In this document: piece after piece, positions 12,845-23,680 of the stretch
Numbering within the stretch: the first letter of the stretch is position 1
Layout: each line of letters begins with the position of its first letter
Source: Knoxdaviesia capensis
Lineage: Eukaryota > Ascomycota > Sordariomycetes > Microascales > Gondwanamycetaceae
Assembly (NCBI GenBank): GCA_001510575.1
Contig: LNGK01000005.1
Location: 682,001-746,000 of the forward strand
Length of the DNA stretch: 64,000 bases
Direction of reading: 5' to 3'
Made by a program: the position numbers and the translations under genes
Notes under the pieces: generated by a model
The model's input: only the letters and a program-made list of their open reading frames with translations
Database searches by the model: none
What the model was told of the DNA's origin: nothing

Positions 12845-14930
12845 ATGCCGCTGTCCTCCCGCTCGCCGTCATTTGCTCGTCATTTCGCTCTGGCCTCCCA
12901 CTGTCGGCGACCATGGAGGCCGCGCCGTGCGGAAGTGGCGGTCCCTTTCCGCCAGGTCAGGGGCCTTCTTGACACCGGGCTCAGTTTCACCCAGGGCCCA
13001 TCGAATGTAAGGCGTTTTCCACACACACATAAACGCACACACACACACACATATATATATAGATATATGTCCATCCGCGCTTCAGCCTTGCTAATTATAT
13101 CCTGTAACCCACATGAAGCCGCCGCTACTGGAACAGACCGTCCCGCAGAACTTTGCGTCCGTGGTGTCCCGCTTCGGCGACCGTCCTGCCGTGATTGCCC
13201 GCCCGCCCGCCCGGGACCTCACTCCGGGACACCCGGAGTTCCCGCCGTCGCACACTCTGACGTACCACACCCTGGATACCACGTCCAACGCCGAAGCTGA
13301 CGTGCTACGCTCGCTCGGCGTCCGCAAGGGCTCGCGGGTGGCTATTCAGCTGGGTAATACGCTGGAATTTGCCAGTCTGACCTATGCTGTGTTCAAGCTG
13401 GGGGCAATCCTGGTGCCGTTGAACCCGTCGTTCAATGCCGCTCAGGTGCAGGCTGCGCTCTCGCACCTGGATGCCGAGGTTCTTATCGTCGGTGCTGTAA
13501 CTGACTTGGCCTATCGTCCGGGGAAGGGGCGGTCGAATGAGCCGTTGCTACGAGAGGTCCTCCCGGACCTGGAATCCACCGCCATTTCTGCTCCAAATGT
13601 TCCCTCGTTGAAGACCGTAATTATTGTGGATAATAGGCCATACCACCCGCATGTTGTGTTCCCTCTTGAAAGTTACCCCTGCTTACTCCCATACCATACG
13701 CTTCTGGAAGGCTCGCAAAGGCCGATCGTTCCAGATGAACCTCTTCTACCCGACGAAGTCGCCAATATCCAGTTTACGTCTGGAACTACCTCCCACCCCA
13801 AAGCTGCCATGCTCGCTCATCGATCAATTCTCAACAACGGAGCGCTAATTGCTGGGAGAATGGGTCTCGTCCCAGCGGATATGATGGTTGTACCGCCCCC
13901 TTTATTTCACTGCTTCGGCTGCGTCCTGGGATACATGGCCACCGCCACTTCTGGAGCCGCCATCCTCTTCCCCAGCCCAGCTTTTGACCCCATAGCGTCT
14001 CTACGAATGGCGGTTGAACACAACGCCACTGGACTCTACGGCGTGAGCACGATGATGGGAGCCATGCTTGACGCCCTTGCCTCTGGAGCCGTGGCCACTG
14101 CCCCCACCAACCTGCGTAAAGGCATCGTCGCCGGCTCTTCAGTCCCGGAAGCGATGATGCGCCGGCTGTACGACCACCTCGGCCTGCAGGACTTGGTGAA
14201 CTGCTACGGCATGACCGAGACATCGCCCGTCAGCTGCATGACCTCGCCGACCGACCCATTCGAGAAGCGCACCACCAGCATCGGCCGCGCCATGCCGCAC
14301 ACCGCCGTCAAGATCGTCGACCCGCACGACCGCACCCGCGTGCTTCCCGTCGGCGAGCGCGGCGAGCTGGCCGCCTCGGGCTACCTGGTGATGAAGGGCT
14401 ACTGGAACGACCCCGCGCGCACGGCCGAGGTGCGCAGCGCCGACGACCAGGGCCGCGTGTGGGTGTACTCCGGCGACGAGGCCGAGATGGACGAGGCTGG
14501 ATATGTGGCCATCACCGGGCGCATCAAGGACCTGATCATCCGCGGCGGCGAGAACATCCACCCGCTCGAGATCGAGAACTGTCTGATCCAGCACCCGTTG
14601 GTCGCCGATGCAAGCGCTGTTGGGGTGCATGACGAGAAGTACGGCGAGTCTGTCGCCGTGTTCATCATCCCGCGGCCCACTTCGGCCCCCACCGGGGGAA
14701 TCGAGGCCCGCTCCGGTCCGCACGCCCCGTCCTCTGCCCCCGCACCCGCCGCAGCCCCGATACCACTGCCCGCGGACGACCTGCGGGAGTGGGTCCGCAC
14801 GCGCTTGTCGTCGCACCTTGCGCCGAAGTACATCCTCTGGGTGAACGAGTACCCCAAGACGGCGAGCGGAAAGGTGCAGAAGTTCAAGCTGCGTGATTTG
14901 GCGCGGAAACTGATCGAAGGAAGCTCATAA
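12845..14930 (+). CDS. Mitochondrial ACSF2-like medium-chain acyl-CoA synthetase
   Basis: This is an AMP-forming acyl-CoA ligase of the ANL superfamily that would activate fatty acids in mitochondria. Exons are 12845-13006 and 13119-14930, giving 657 residues. Exon 1 (54 residues) is rich in Arg and Ser with no acidic residue before about position 29, as in a mitochondrial presequence. It ends with GLSFTQGP, matching the GLSYVQG block before the enzyme core of human ACSF2. Exon 2 holds the P-loop TSGTTSHPK (about 274-282), YGMTE (about 417-421), the YSGDE adenylate motif (about 504), the hinge GRIKDLIIRGGENI and the catalytic Lys near 639 in SGKVQK. The 112-bp intron ends in AAG, a less common acceptor, with a GCTAAT branch-like site 25 bases upstream. 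An ATG at 13113 straddles this acceptor and gives a leaderless alternative. The substrate chain length is inferred. Confidence 0.85.
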
Positions 14931-15658
14931 AGGGGGTAGGCTGACTTGCCCCTATCTTCTGTATATACTGGACAGCATGCATTCATCAAGTTACTTCAAA
15001 ACAAACACGATCTGGATTGGTTTACTCCTTAAGTGCCGACAACTGCTATGTATGGAAGGAGCAGGTGCGATCTCTGACACCTTCCCCCTTTTCTAACGCG
15101 CTCCTTCCTTCCGTCATGTTCCTCTTGCTACAAGGAAGGAACCATCCACTGGCGTACCTTCCCAATGTGTTTCTCCTTGCCCCGCGGTAAGTTTCCTGGG
15201 TAATCTTAGGGTACAAAAGAGAAAAGTTTACATACAACACCAAAAAAAAAAAAGATTATGAAGCTATCACGATAACCATTTTTGCTGTGTGTGTTGACTT
15301 CGAGCGCGTATTGACCTGTATCCTTTTCCACACTCCGCTGTCCGTCCATTTCATTTTTCTTTCTCTTCACACTTTTTTCCCTTTCTTGTTTATCCTCATC
15401 CTTCAACTTTTCTCCTTCCTCCTCCATTTTTGTCCCCTTTCGGCTTGTGCATACCTTCACCTCGACGTTATCCACAACTCTCTTCTTTCTCCACTCCCCC
15501 TTTTTCTTGTTTTGATGTTGACATAGCTTCATGAAGCCGTAACTCACATCTTCGTGTTGTTCCTGCCCCAATATCGTTATCTTCATCGTTACCCCCCAAT
15601 TCAATTTCGAGTCTGTCCATCGTTGCCATACCGACCGCAATCAGTATCGTTAATCAAC
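14931..15658. other. Intergenic: 3' region and rec8 promoter
   Basis: The stretch contains the 3' flank of the acyl-CoA synthetase gene, a poly-A run at about 15242-15253 and a strongly CT-rich tract (about 15330-15520) just before the rec8 start. I see no gene; the minus-strand frame 15206-15640 is the complement of the CT tract. Confidence 0.6.
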
Positions 15659-17772
15659 ATGTTTTACAGCCACGAACGTAAGTATTCCAAGTGAAGTCCA
15701 ATCCAGTTGCTTTGGAGACAACTGCTGACATGTGTCCGTGTAGTCCTGACCAATCGCCAGTATGGCGTGTCCACCCTCTGGCTGGCGGCCACAGTCGGCG
15801 GAAAGCAGTGTATGAACCGCAAGGCGGTCCAGAACGTCAAGATCCAGAAGGCTATCGAGAAGATCATGGAGTCGGGTGCTCCCATGGCCCTGCGCCTGCA
15901 GAGCAACCTGCTGTATGGTGCCTCTCGCGTCTTTTCTCGCCAGTGCCACTACATGCTTGACGATGTCGAGCGTGTTCGCGCCACCATGACTACCTTCTCG
16001 CGCCTCGTTATGGCTGGTGATCATGTTGTTGATCCCAAGGCCAGCCGTGCCAAGTATGTCCCCGTCTCTGTTCTGCCTTGCTTTTGTTTATTTTCACGGG
16101 TTACTAATGCACAGCTGTTTATCTTGCCATCAGGTCGAACCAGATCATGCTTCAGGACGATCCTGCCTTTAACATCGACAACTTCGCCATGCCTGATATC
16201 TCCATCTCCGCCGATGGCCGTATTCTCTCCTCGGGAATGCGTCGTCGTATCCCGTCGTCTCTCACGTCGAATCTGAGCCCCGCTGACGGTCTTGCCTCGG
16301 GCTCAACCGTGCTGGGCTTCAACCTTTCTGGAACGCCCAACGGAAGCCTGGGCAGCTTGCCTCCCATTTTCGGCGGCTCCTCTGCCCAGAGAAACCACTA
16401 TGACCAGCTCGATCTTGACGAGGAGATGATTCCCATTCGGGACCTGGGCATTGAGTTTGGCCCGGATGGAGACCTGTTCGAGTGGGACCTGAACGCGCCG
16501 GAGCCAGGCAGGGTCGAGCCCGCCAAGGATCCCCTGGTTCTAGAATACGAGGCCCAGCTCGAGGAGGAGCTCGACCGTGAGCGGTTGCTTGAGATGCAGA
16601 ACAGAGAGGAGTATGAAGAGATGCAAAGGTCCATTTACCGCCACCACAGTTATTATATGCGCGAGGATGAACCTATGCAGCAGGACGTCGAAGCTCCCGC
16701 CCACGAGGCTCCCGTCCTCAATGCGCGCCAGCGCACACACGCCCGCCGCAACATCCACTCCGATTCGACGACCATGATCACTCGCAACACGCTTCAGAAC
16801 TGGAACACCGACTACCTCGAGCGGTCGATCGGCCTGGTCGACACGCGTGTTCGCAAGAAGATTGCCCACGCCAAGATCAACGTGTACAACCTGATATTCG
16901 GCTACGGACTGACCAATGTTGGCGAGACTGTCGGAACCACCCCTGGAGCGGTCAGTGTCCTGTCCGAGTTGTACGCCGGACCCGCCCTGGCCGAGACTCT
17001 GGGTCTTGTGTCGGAGGCCAATCAACGCAAGCGTGCTTCGGAAGAGTCTGAGAGTGAAGAGCAGCGTCGTGTGCGCCAGCGCACCGGCGAGACTGGACGC
17101 CGCCAGTCGAACAGCACGGAAGTTGGCCGCAAGTCCGCGGTGGCAGAGGAGCAGGCGCCCAGCTCGGCCCTGCGCGGCGACAAGACCAAGGCGTCGACGC
17201 TTCTGGGCTCGGACCCCAACAACCAGAGCTCGCGGCTCCTGCAGCCTGGCTCGGCCCCGAAGTACACGCGGCCTCCGCTGACGATCGACATCACGCGCAT
17301 CAGCTCGGGCTCTTGGATGCCGCACGGGGAGATCATGGCCGGCATGCGCAGCTCGATCGAGCAGGCCTCGATCCTGCCGCCCCTCCCCGCCAACGCCCCC
17401 GGCGCCATCCCCAACGCCACCACCGCGGACTTCCTCGAGAACGTGTACGAGTACATCCACACCAACGGCACCGAGCCCCGCCAGCACCCGGACCGCCCGG
17501 ACCGCAAGCTGATGTGCCGCTGGGCCTCGTTCGCCATGCTGGAGTCCCGCACCCACGTCCCGGACCGGCCGCGCCACCACACCGCCGCCGACGCCTTCAT
17601 GGACATGCTGATCCTGGCCACGCGCGGCGAGATCTGCGTCGCGCAGCCGGCGACCACGGGCCGCAAGCTGCTGGACGATATCATCATGGTGGGTCTGCAG
17701 GTTGACGAGAAGACCTCCCAGCTGCATCGGCCGTCGCTCACTCGGCCGGCTTTGTTTGCCCGGAACAATTGA
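15659..17772 (+). CDS. rec8: Meiotic cohesin kleisin subunit Rec8
   Basis: Rec8 replaces Rad21/Scc1 in meiotic cohesin and closes the SMC ring. Exons are 15659-15677, 15744-16053 and 16134-17772, with introns of 66 and 80 bp bounded by GTAAGT/TAG and GTATGT/CAG. The protein has 655 residues. The 19-base first exon encodes only MFYSHE plus one base. Once spliced, the N-terminus reads MFYSHELLTNRQYGVSTLWL, the diagnostic Rad21/Rec8 N-terminal domain, with the TNRQYGVSTLW block favouring Rec8 over Rad21. The middle (about 130-480) is polar and acidic with an EEE/DRE-rich coiled-coil-like segment. The C-terminal 90 residues around NVYEYIHTNG and LDDIIMVGL correspond to the winged-helix region that binds the SMC head. 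Separase sites cannot be named from sequence. Confidence 0.88.
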
Positions 17773-18162
17773 TTTTGGGGCACCGGGGTGTAAGTGGTTC
17801 GGGGTTGCGGCGGCGCTATTTCTATCCGTTTGGGTTTTTTATCGGGGTGTTGTTGGCGTTCGGAGTTAGGATGGTGAATGTGTCGGATATGAGGTTGTGG
17901 GATGATCCAGGGTCGAGGACACACACCATGTTACGGGTGGTCCTACAGAAACAGAACACCGGAAGATAGCATAGCATCCTCTATTGAGAGGAACAGAGAA
18001 TGAAGAAAGAAATTCAATCACATGCGTTCACGATACCCAGACGTTATACGTTCTAAAAAACAGCCACCACTACCAGTATATGAAATAGATCTCAAAAACT
18101 CCAAACCCAACGTGAAATAGACATGAACAGCATACAGAGAGACCTAACACTCCATGGAAACA
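17773..18162. other. Short convergent 3' intergenic region
   Basis: The 390 bases between the converging rec8 and REP stop codons are likely 3' untranslated sequence of both genes. An AT-rich segment (about 18000-18130) could carry polyadenylation signals. No gene is seen. Confidence 0.6.
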
Positions 18163-20115
18163 TCAATCATAAGTATCATCTTCATCCGCCATCCCCTCCC
18201 GGTCCTCAAACACCATGAACTGGCCAGGCTCAGCATCGCCGGCCACGACAACATCCCACGCGGCGCGCACGGCCTGCAACGAGGTATCGTCGAAGGCCAT
18301 GCCCGCAGGCATACCCGGCAGAGTGACTACAGGGCCGGAAACGGACATGTCGGTTGTTGGTGGCGTGGACTGGGTGTACGAGAGAGTGTACAGAGTCTGC
18401 AGGGGCGCTTCGCTGCGGCGTGGGGAGGCCGCAAGGATCTGGTCCAGGGCCATCCGGAGGATGGAGGAGGCGGTGGGGGTTGACGCGGTTGTGAGGTAGA
18501 GAACGCCTGAGTTGGGTGGTTAGCGGGTGCTGGCCCCAACGGATAAAGGGAGAGAGAGGGGGGGGGAAGGATTATGAGGGAAGGAGAGGGTGTGATCAGA
18601 AACATATGGTGTCCTCAACGCTGATGCTCGGACAACGTAGATAAGAAATAATAATGGAATTCATCATGGTACACACTCCCGCGGAAAGGAAAAAACACAA
18701 ATGAGGTTCGACGAAACTTACTTTGGCCGGCAGGACACTCGCCGGTGTCGCTGGAGTGCCACGACGCATATACAGGGGCGTCGTTGGATGTATCGGGGCC
18801 CAGGGAGTCTGATGGGATGGCAATAACCGCCACGCACGGCGTGGGAGCCCCGTCCAGAGTAGGCTGGAACAAGTCGGGAGTCGAGTCGACTACAGCAACC
18901 AGTCTCGCTAATGCCGGACCTGGTGTGCCACCAGACTCCAGTGCAGGTTCTGAGCCACGGACGAGAAGGGCGGCCTTGACTGTGGTGCCGTCGGAGAGCT
19001 TGATACGCACGCGCTCCTGTGCACCCTCGGTCGGTTCAGCTGATTGCCCGGTCTCCGGGACCAGGTCGACCGACTCTACGCCGGTGCCCAGCATGTACAC
19101 AGCGCCGCCGACTGCACCAGCCCGGCACGCGACCTGGGTGACCTCGGCCAGCCCACCCCATTTCGGCACGACGGCCGCGAAACCCCGGCCGAGCACGCCG
19201 AGCGAGGTAAGATGGGTGTGGATAGCAGCCAGGCCCGTCGATACACGGACCTGCGGGTCGGTGCTCAGCGTCATCGCCAGCACAACCGACTGCAGCGCGG
19301 CATCCAGGCTATACTGGGAAGCAAGGAACTCGCGCAGGGGGGTATCGGCGTGTGCGGCCCACGCCGGTGGAGACTGGTCCGCGGGGCCGGCGGCCGGCGG
19401 CTCCGGGGCGTACTCGGTCAGCACGAACTTGAGGAACTTCATCAGGGCGCGTTTGGCGCGCATGGGGATTGCGGTCGACGAGAACACGTCTTCGCGGGTA
19501 GCGGGGATGCGGGCCAGCGCCACCCCCGACGGCGATGGCGGCTCGCTGCGCGTGGCAGCCGGCTCGAGGATGTAGAACGAGCCGACGGCCAGGAACTCGA
19601 TCTGGCGGAACGCGCGCGACGACACGAGTTGCGAGAGGAGGGCGGAGCGGCTGTGCACGAGCTGCGGGGCGAGCGCCAGGGCGTAGCTCCGCGAGGCCAG
19701 CGCTGGCGCCGCGGCCGAGGACGGGGTGGCTGTGGCTACCGCGGAGCCGAACACGCCGGCCGCCGCCGGCCCGGCCCCGATGGCGTTGGCCCAGGCATCG
19801 GCCTCGTTCAGCGAGAAGGCGGCCTCGGCGCCGCCGTAGTAGGCGTTGCGGTCGAGGTGCAGGATTTTCTTGGTCGTGCGGGACAACGAGCTGCGGAACA
19901 GAAGAAGCAAGGAGAGAGTGTTACCGGCTGTGTCGTCAGTCAGACTTTGTGCGCGGTGCTTCGGTGGGTGTCGTTGAATGTTGGTGTGTGCAAATTTTTC
20001 GTTCCGGGCAAACACGGAAGCGGGGACGGGATCAAACGTACAGTGCAAGCAGAGACTGTTGGAGGCCGGTGCCGTCGATCACGACGTCCCAGATTGTGTC
20101 TTCGAGGCTCTCCAT
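18163..20115 (-). CDS. mrs6: Rab escort protein (REP, Rab geranylgeranyltransferase component A)
   Basis: REP presents newly made Rab GTPases to geranylgeranyltransferase II and delivers prenylated Rabs to membranes. Exons in coding order are 20115-20042, 19890-18722 and 18506-18163, giving 528 residues. Introns are 151 bp (GTACGT...CAG) and 215 bp (GTAAGT...CAG). The short first exon encodes the start of the GDI-fold nucleotide-like motif DVVIDGTGLQQSLLAL. Exon 2 continues with ILHLDRNAYYGG, the conserved second block, and includes the FLA, Tyr/Ser-rich middle and GRGFAAVVPKWGGL-type region. Exon 3 resumes at VLYLTT, another GDI/REP landmark, and ends in an acidic tail. The start has a good CACCATGG context. 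Telomere-like motifs lie 150-220 bases upstream. GDI itself is shorter (about 450 residues) and lacks such insertions, so REP is preferred. Confidence 0.85.
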
Positions 20116-20264
20116 GGTGAAGAGTCTTGAGAGGGGCGACTTTGTGCAATGGAATGCGGAGAGGAGAGAAGAACGAAGCGGCGAAGAGTGAGATGGGGAA
20201 AAGGGAGGACGTGATGAGAAATAGGCTGGATTTTTTTGGTGGATTTCCGGCATCCTTGTCTCGC

Positions 20265-20336
20265 AACCCTAATACGACATTGAAACCCTATCCTGATGTC
20301 GGATCGACAAAACCCTAGTCTTGCAACTAACCCTAA
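20265..20336. promoter_or_regulatory. Cluster of telobox-like AACCCTA motifs upstream of REP
   Basis: Four AACCCTA cores occur within about 70 bases at 20265, 20284, 20310 and 20329, located 150-220 bases upstream of the REP start codon. The core matches the telomere repeat unit and the ARCCCTAA sites bound by Tbf1-type factors in yeasts. Its function here is inferred. Confidence 0.45.
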
Positions 20337-21626
20337 TGGATCACCCCTTTTCCAATTTTTCGTGGAGGACATAATCGAAACAAGAAAAAAAAGGAAAAAG
20401 GGCAAAAGGAACACCAACGGCCATTGCAGTGAATTGAAGAGGCAGCTTACATGACTTTCAGCAACAAGTGCTTAATCAAAGGCTGTTGTTCAACAACTCA
20501 AACCACTAGGCCATTAATGGGTGTTCCGGAAGACGTCAACATTCTCGGGCTACATGAAGTGTACACACACGGCCCGGGGAACGGAGGGGGGGAGGAGCGA
20601 CTGGGAGGATAAGAAACGGAAGGAACAGCTAGGGAGGTGTGGCATTGCACTGGGAAGGAGCGAGTCTGGCGGGGAAATAAGGAGGTCCTTCCCTATGAGT
20701 GGCTCAAGCTAACCCTAGAATCCATTTTCATCTTGACGTTTCTTCTCGTGTCGTGCTTCTAGCCACACGAGCCATGTTGGCAGTCCCATCATCGACGACC
20801 CTTGATCGCGGAACAGCAAAACGTGTCATAAGCGGACTCGGAAGACCACGTCCAGAGTCAACTTTACGGCAGATTCAGTGGAAGACCGCGCGGCCTGAAT
20901 CACGGAAAGCTTTCCACGCACCAATGCAACCAACGCCTTGGACCCAAAATCGGCATCCTCCGAGCAGAATTTACAGGCAGTATGTCACTCCATACACACG
21001 ATGGTCCCGTTCCAGTTCCGTTGTCCGCGGAATGTGAGGCACTGAGTCAGCGTCGACTATTGCTTCTACTATCGGAATAGGGTGTCTCGAGGGATATAAA
21101 ATGTCTTGTTTGAGACATTCACCCAGCTTTAAAGTGTGCCAGGGAAACCTGTGATACCAGGAAACGTGAGCGAAGTCAACCGGCGGCGTGTAGGCGATAT
21201 CCTATCTCCAGACGGGGAAAATCGCATGACTTGGTTTAACCTACACTAGTGGAGGCCATAGCTGGCAGATGTGATACCACCGGTCAAGAACCCCTTTTGA
21301 AGCCCCCCACAGTTCACACCGTTATATCGTGATAGCAAGAGCGGTCTTCGCCTCTTACTCGTGTGGTAATCAGTTAACTATTCTCGGACTCTCTGCGCGT
21401 AAGTAAATCTCTACACATCTGCTGGTACTACTGTCAAGCATGGCATTGGGGAGCCGGAGGTCTCGTAGAAGAAAACGATAACAAACATACACAAGGGATC
21501 CATTCGGCCGGCCAGTGACAATCACTTCCCGCGCTATCAAGCTTGTGTTTTATTCCGGCATATGTCCTGGGGTGGAGGGCTGGTAGCAATATGCTTTGTC
21601 TTGTGTGCCAGCTCCCATATTGCCCC
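20337..21626. other. Intergenic region without a gene
   Basis: Only short frames with no coding bias or family motif are seen here. One more telobox-like CTAACCCTAG is present near 20708. No RNA gene is recognised. Confidence 0.5.
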
Positions 21627-21908
21627 TTATTTCCGACCTTCCATCAGATCCGTCTTAGCTAGGTCGGCGATCTGATCCCTGATGAGTTCTGCATGGACAC
21701 GGCTCAACTGCAGACGAGATCGATCTGCCGCGCATGTGGCCATCGATGGATGTGGAAGTGCATGCATGAAGTGGACAGGCAGCCACTCACACATATTCGT
21801 CCCATACTCTGCATGGAATCGAATCAGCTGAGACACGGCCATCTTGTGCTGCATACGTGAATGGCCAAAGTGTCTGCGGAGCACTTCCCCCGGAACATCG
21901 ACAGCCAT
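21627..21908 (-). pseudogene. Possible remnant of a fungal Zn2Cys6 factor middle-homology region
   Basis: A 93-codon frame starts just after an upstream stop. Its segment with LIRFHAEYGTN followed by a hydrophobic HFMHAL block resembles the Tyr-Gly and FxxA/vHL pattern of the fungal transcription factor domain PF04082. There is no DNA-binding Zn2Cys6 cluster and no continuation upstream or downstream that I could join. The similarity is weak, so chance cannot be excluded. Confidence 0.2.
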
Positions 21909-21921
21909 CACAACAAATTAG

Positions 21922-22898
21922 GAATCCAGAAGACAACATATCCCAACTAGGAACAGCTCGCCCACGAGCCGTTCAGCCACAATCACTTCCGCTGGCAGTG
22001 GCAGCGCGACTTCAAGTCCGACTTCAAGCAGCACCAGTTGCTCAACTAGCGAATCTAACAGCTCGGGGTCTTCCAGCAGTATTTCCAGCAGCAGCAGTGG
22101 CAGTGTCTCCAGTTCCACCCGCAGTACCGACACGACTAATGCTACCACTCATGTCTTCCCCACTACTATCACTTCAACCGGATCCTCCACTAGCACTGGT
22201 GTTTCTAGCAGTCTCTCCAGCAGCACCAGTGGTTCAAGCACTTCTTCCACCAGTTCCTCGGGGAGCAGCACTGTGTCTAGCAGCGCCAGTTATTCAAGTG
22301 AAACTTCCATCGCTACTACTCTCACCAGCGCTTCCAGCTCCAGTCGTTCGAGCAGTGTCTCCAGCACAGCCCCCCAGCAGCTCTTCATCTGACACAACTT
22401 CCACTCGGTAGTTCTACCGTCACGAGCTCATCCTCGTCGACGAGCAGCTTAGGTACTCCGACCCCTAGATCCACTACGACGTCCTCGTCGGCCAGCACGT
22501 CGCGGAGATCTTCGGGATCAAGCCCAAGCGCGAGTAGTACTGTCTCCCTGGTCCAAAGTTCAAGCAGTACATCCTCGGCTACGTCGGTCAGCTCCTCTAG
22601 CTCGTCGAGCACACAGAGAGTTCTACTGCGCGGAAATCGCGCCGTGGTCGTAGCCGCAGTGCCAGAACTGTCTCCCGTACATCTTCAACGGCTTCAGCTA
22701 GCCCAACACCGGTACCGAGGCGCTCCGCTGCTTGGAAGAGAGCCTGGGATTCCGGGAGTACTTGCTGATGTCGCCGGAGGTCCGGATCATGTGCGACCGC
22801 GAGAACTTCACGCCGACTCCGTTCACGTGGCCGTCCTGGACATTGATGCCCGGATTGACTTAGGCGGTGCTGCCGTCCACCACATGTCCATCTCATGA
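21922..22898 (+). pseudogene. Ser/Thr-rich coding remnant broken by frameshifts
   Basis: From 21922 to about 22390 one frame encodes an almost pure Ser/Thr/Gly sequence of the sort found in secreted or wall-anchored fungal proteins. It then hits TGA at 22390. The Ser-rich signal moves to a second frame after a six-C run (22370-22375) and to a third frame near 22409, where it remains open to a TGA at 22896-22898. There is no ATG at the start and no signal peptide upstream. Two single-base frameshifts within 40 bases suggest a decayed gene, or sequencing errors at the C run. In Ser-rich DNA the neighbouring frames look deceptively coding (TCN reads as NTC, and T-AGC gives TAG), so the true frame after 22620 is uncertain. 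Confidence 0.45.
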
Positions 22899-23680
22899 GA
22901 TGATTCCCAACGTTCCGGCTTTCATGTTGTAACATTTACCTGTTTCTTATTTCTTTTTCGTTTCGTTTCTTGCCTCCTTTGTTGTTCATGGAATGGACAC
23001 CGCCTGTTTCTAAGAAGGAGAGGGGGGAAGATTTTCAGCAGGGTGTTGGGGAGGTCATTGTGATTAGCAGCGGTTAAAAATTAGAACAGTTCATATAAAT
23101 CAATAGAGCTGTTCCAATGAAGGTGTCGTTTTCTCTTATGTTTTAGATTATGTGTTTCGGAGAAGTGAAGATGCGGAAAAGAAGCAAGCCAGGAGACATT
23201 GGCAGCCCCTGTGGCTGGTGCAAAAGCGCCACAATATCAAAAGCGTGTGGCGCCACCTAAAATCTATATCAAGTTTTTCTCCATCTTCCAAAGCAGAGAA
23301 ATTTTCCTCTTTTCCTTTCCTCTCCACCGCCCTCCAAAAAACATCTATGTATGCCTCTGGTGTTTGTCAGTCTCTGACGAATTCTGTATGTGCAGAGAGT
23401 GGAAGAGTTTCCGACGATTCATTTCATCGGGCTTGATTAAGTTGGGCGGGAGAGTGAGTAGAGACTCTGTCTCTTTTAGTCTACCCGTATCTACTGCTCT
23501 AGACATGAGGATGAAAGAGTGGTTCGAAAGGTTTTGACACATTTCGCGTAGATTCAAGGAAGGGTGCTTGTAATGACGGCTTGTGAAAGATACCGCGAGA
23601 GACTCGAGGTTTATCGGGATAGTGCAGTCCCTTTTGGATTAATTTGACGCTTTTTTTTTCTATCCTGTCTATTCGTGGTA
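22899..23680. other. Intergenic region, nothing recognised
   Basis: A T-rich segment (about 22930-22970) and AT-rich sequence near 23080-23140 are seen, with no gene, RNA or repeat I can support. The right end is the 3' flank of rrp43. Confidence 0.55.

Noticed and set aside
12601..13070. Direct CA-rich repeats as a possible CRISPR array or telomeric sequence.
   Set aside because: They are simple dinucleotide microsatellites without spacers, and the organism is a eukaryote.
16540..17727. A 395-codon minus-strand frame opposite rec8.
   Set aside because: It is the complement of GC-rich coding sequence with strong plus-strand codon bias and shows no family motif. Similar antisense frames opposite alo1 (33313-34767), REP (19044-20120) and cnxH (35113-35989) were rejected for the same reason.
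22406..22862. A frame reading YRHELILVDEQ...NTGTEALRCLEE with five or more in-frame TAG codons and GC-rich third positions, suggesting stop-codon readthrough or a recoded gene.
   Set aside because: At least the first half is the shadow of a Ser-rich frame: TCN codons read one base early give NTC, AGN gives NAG, and T followed by AGC gives TAG. The amber codons arise this way, so recoding is not supported.
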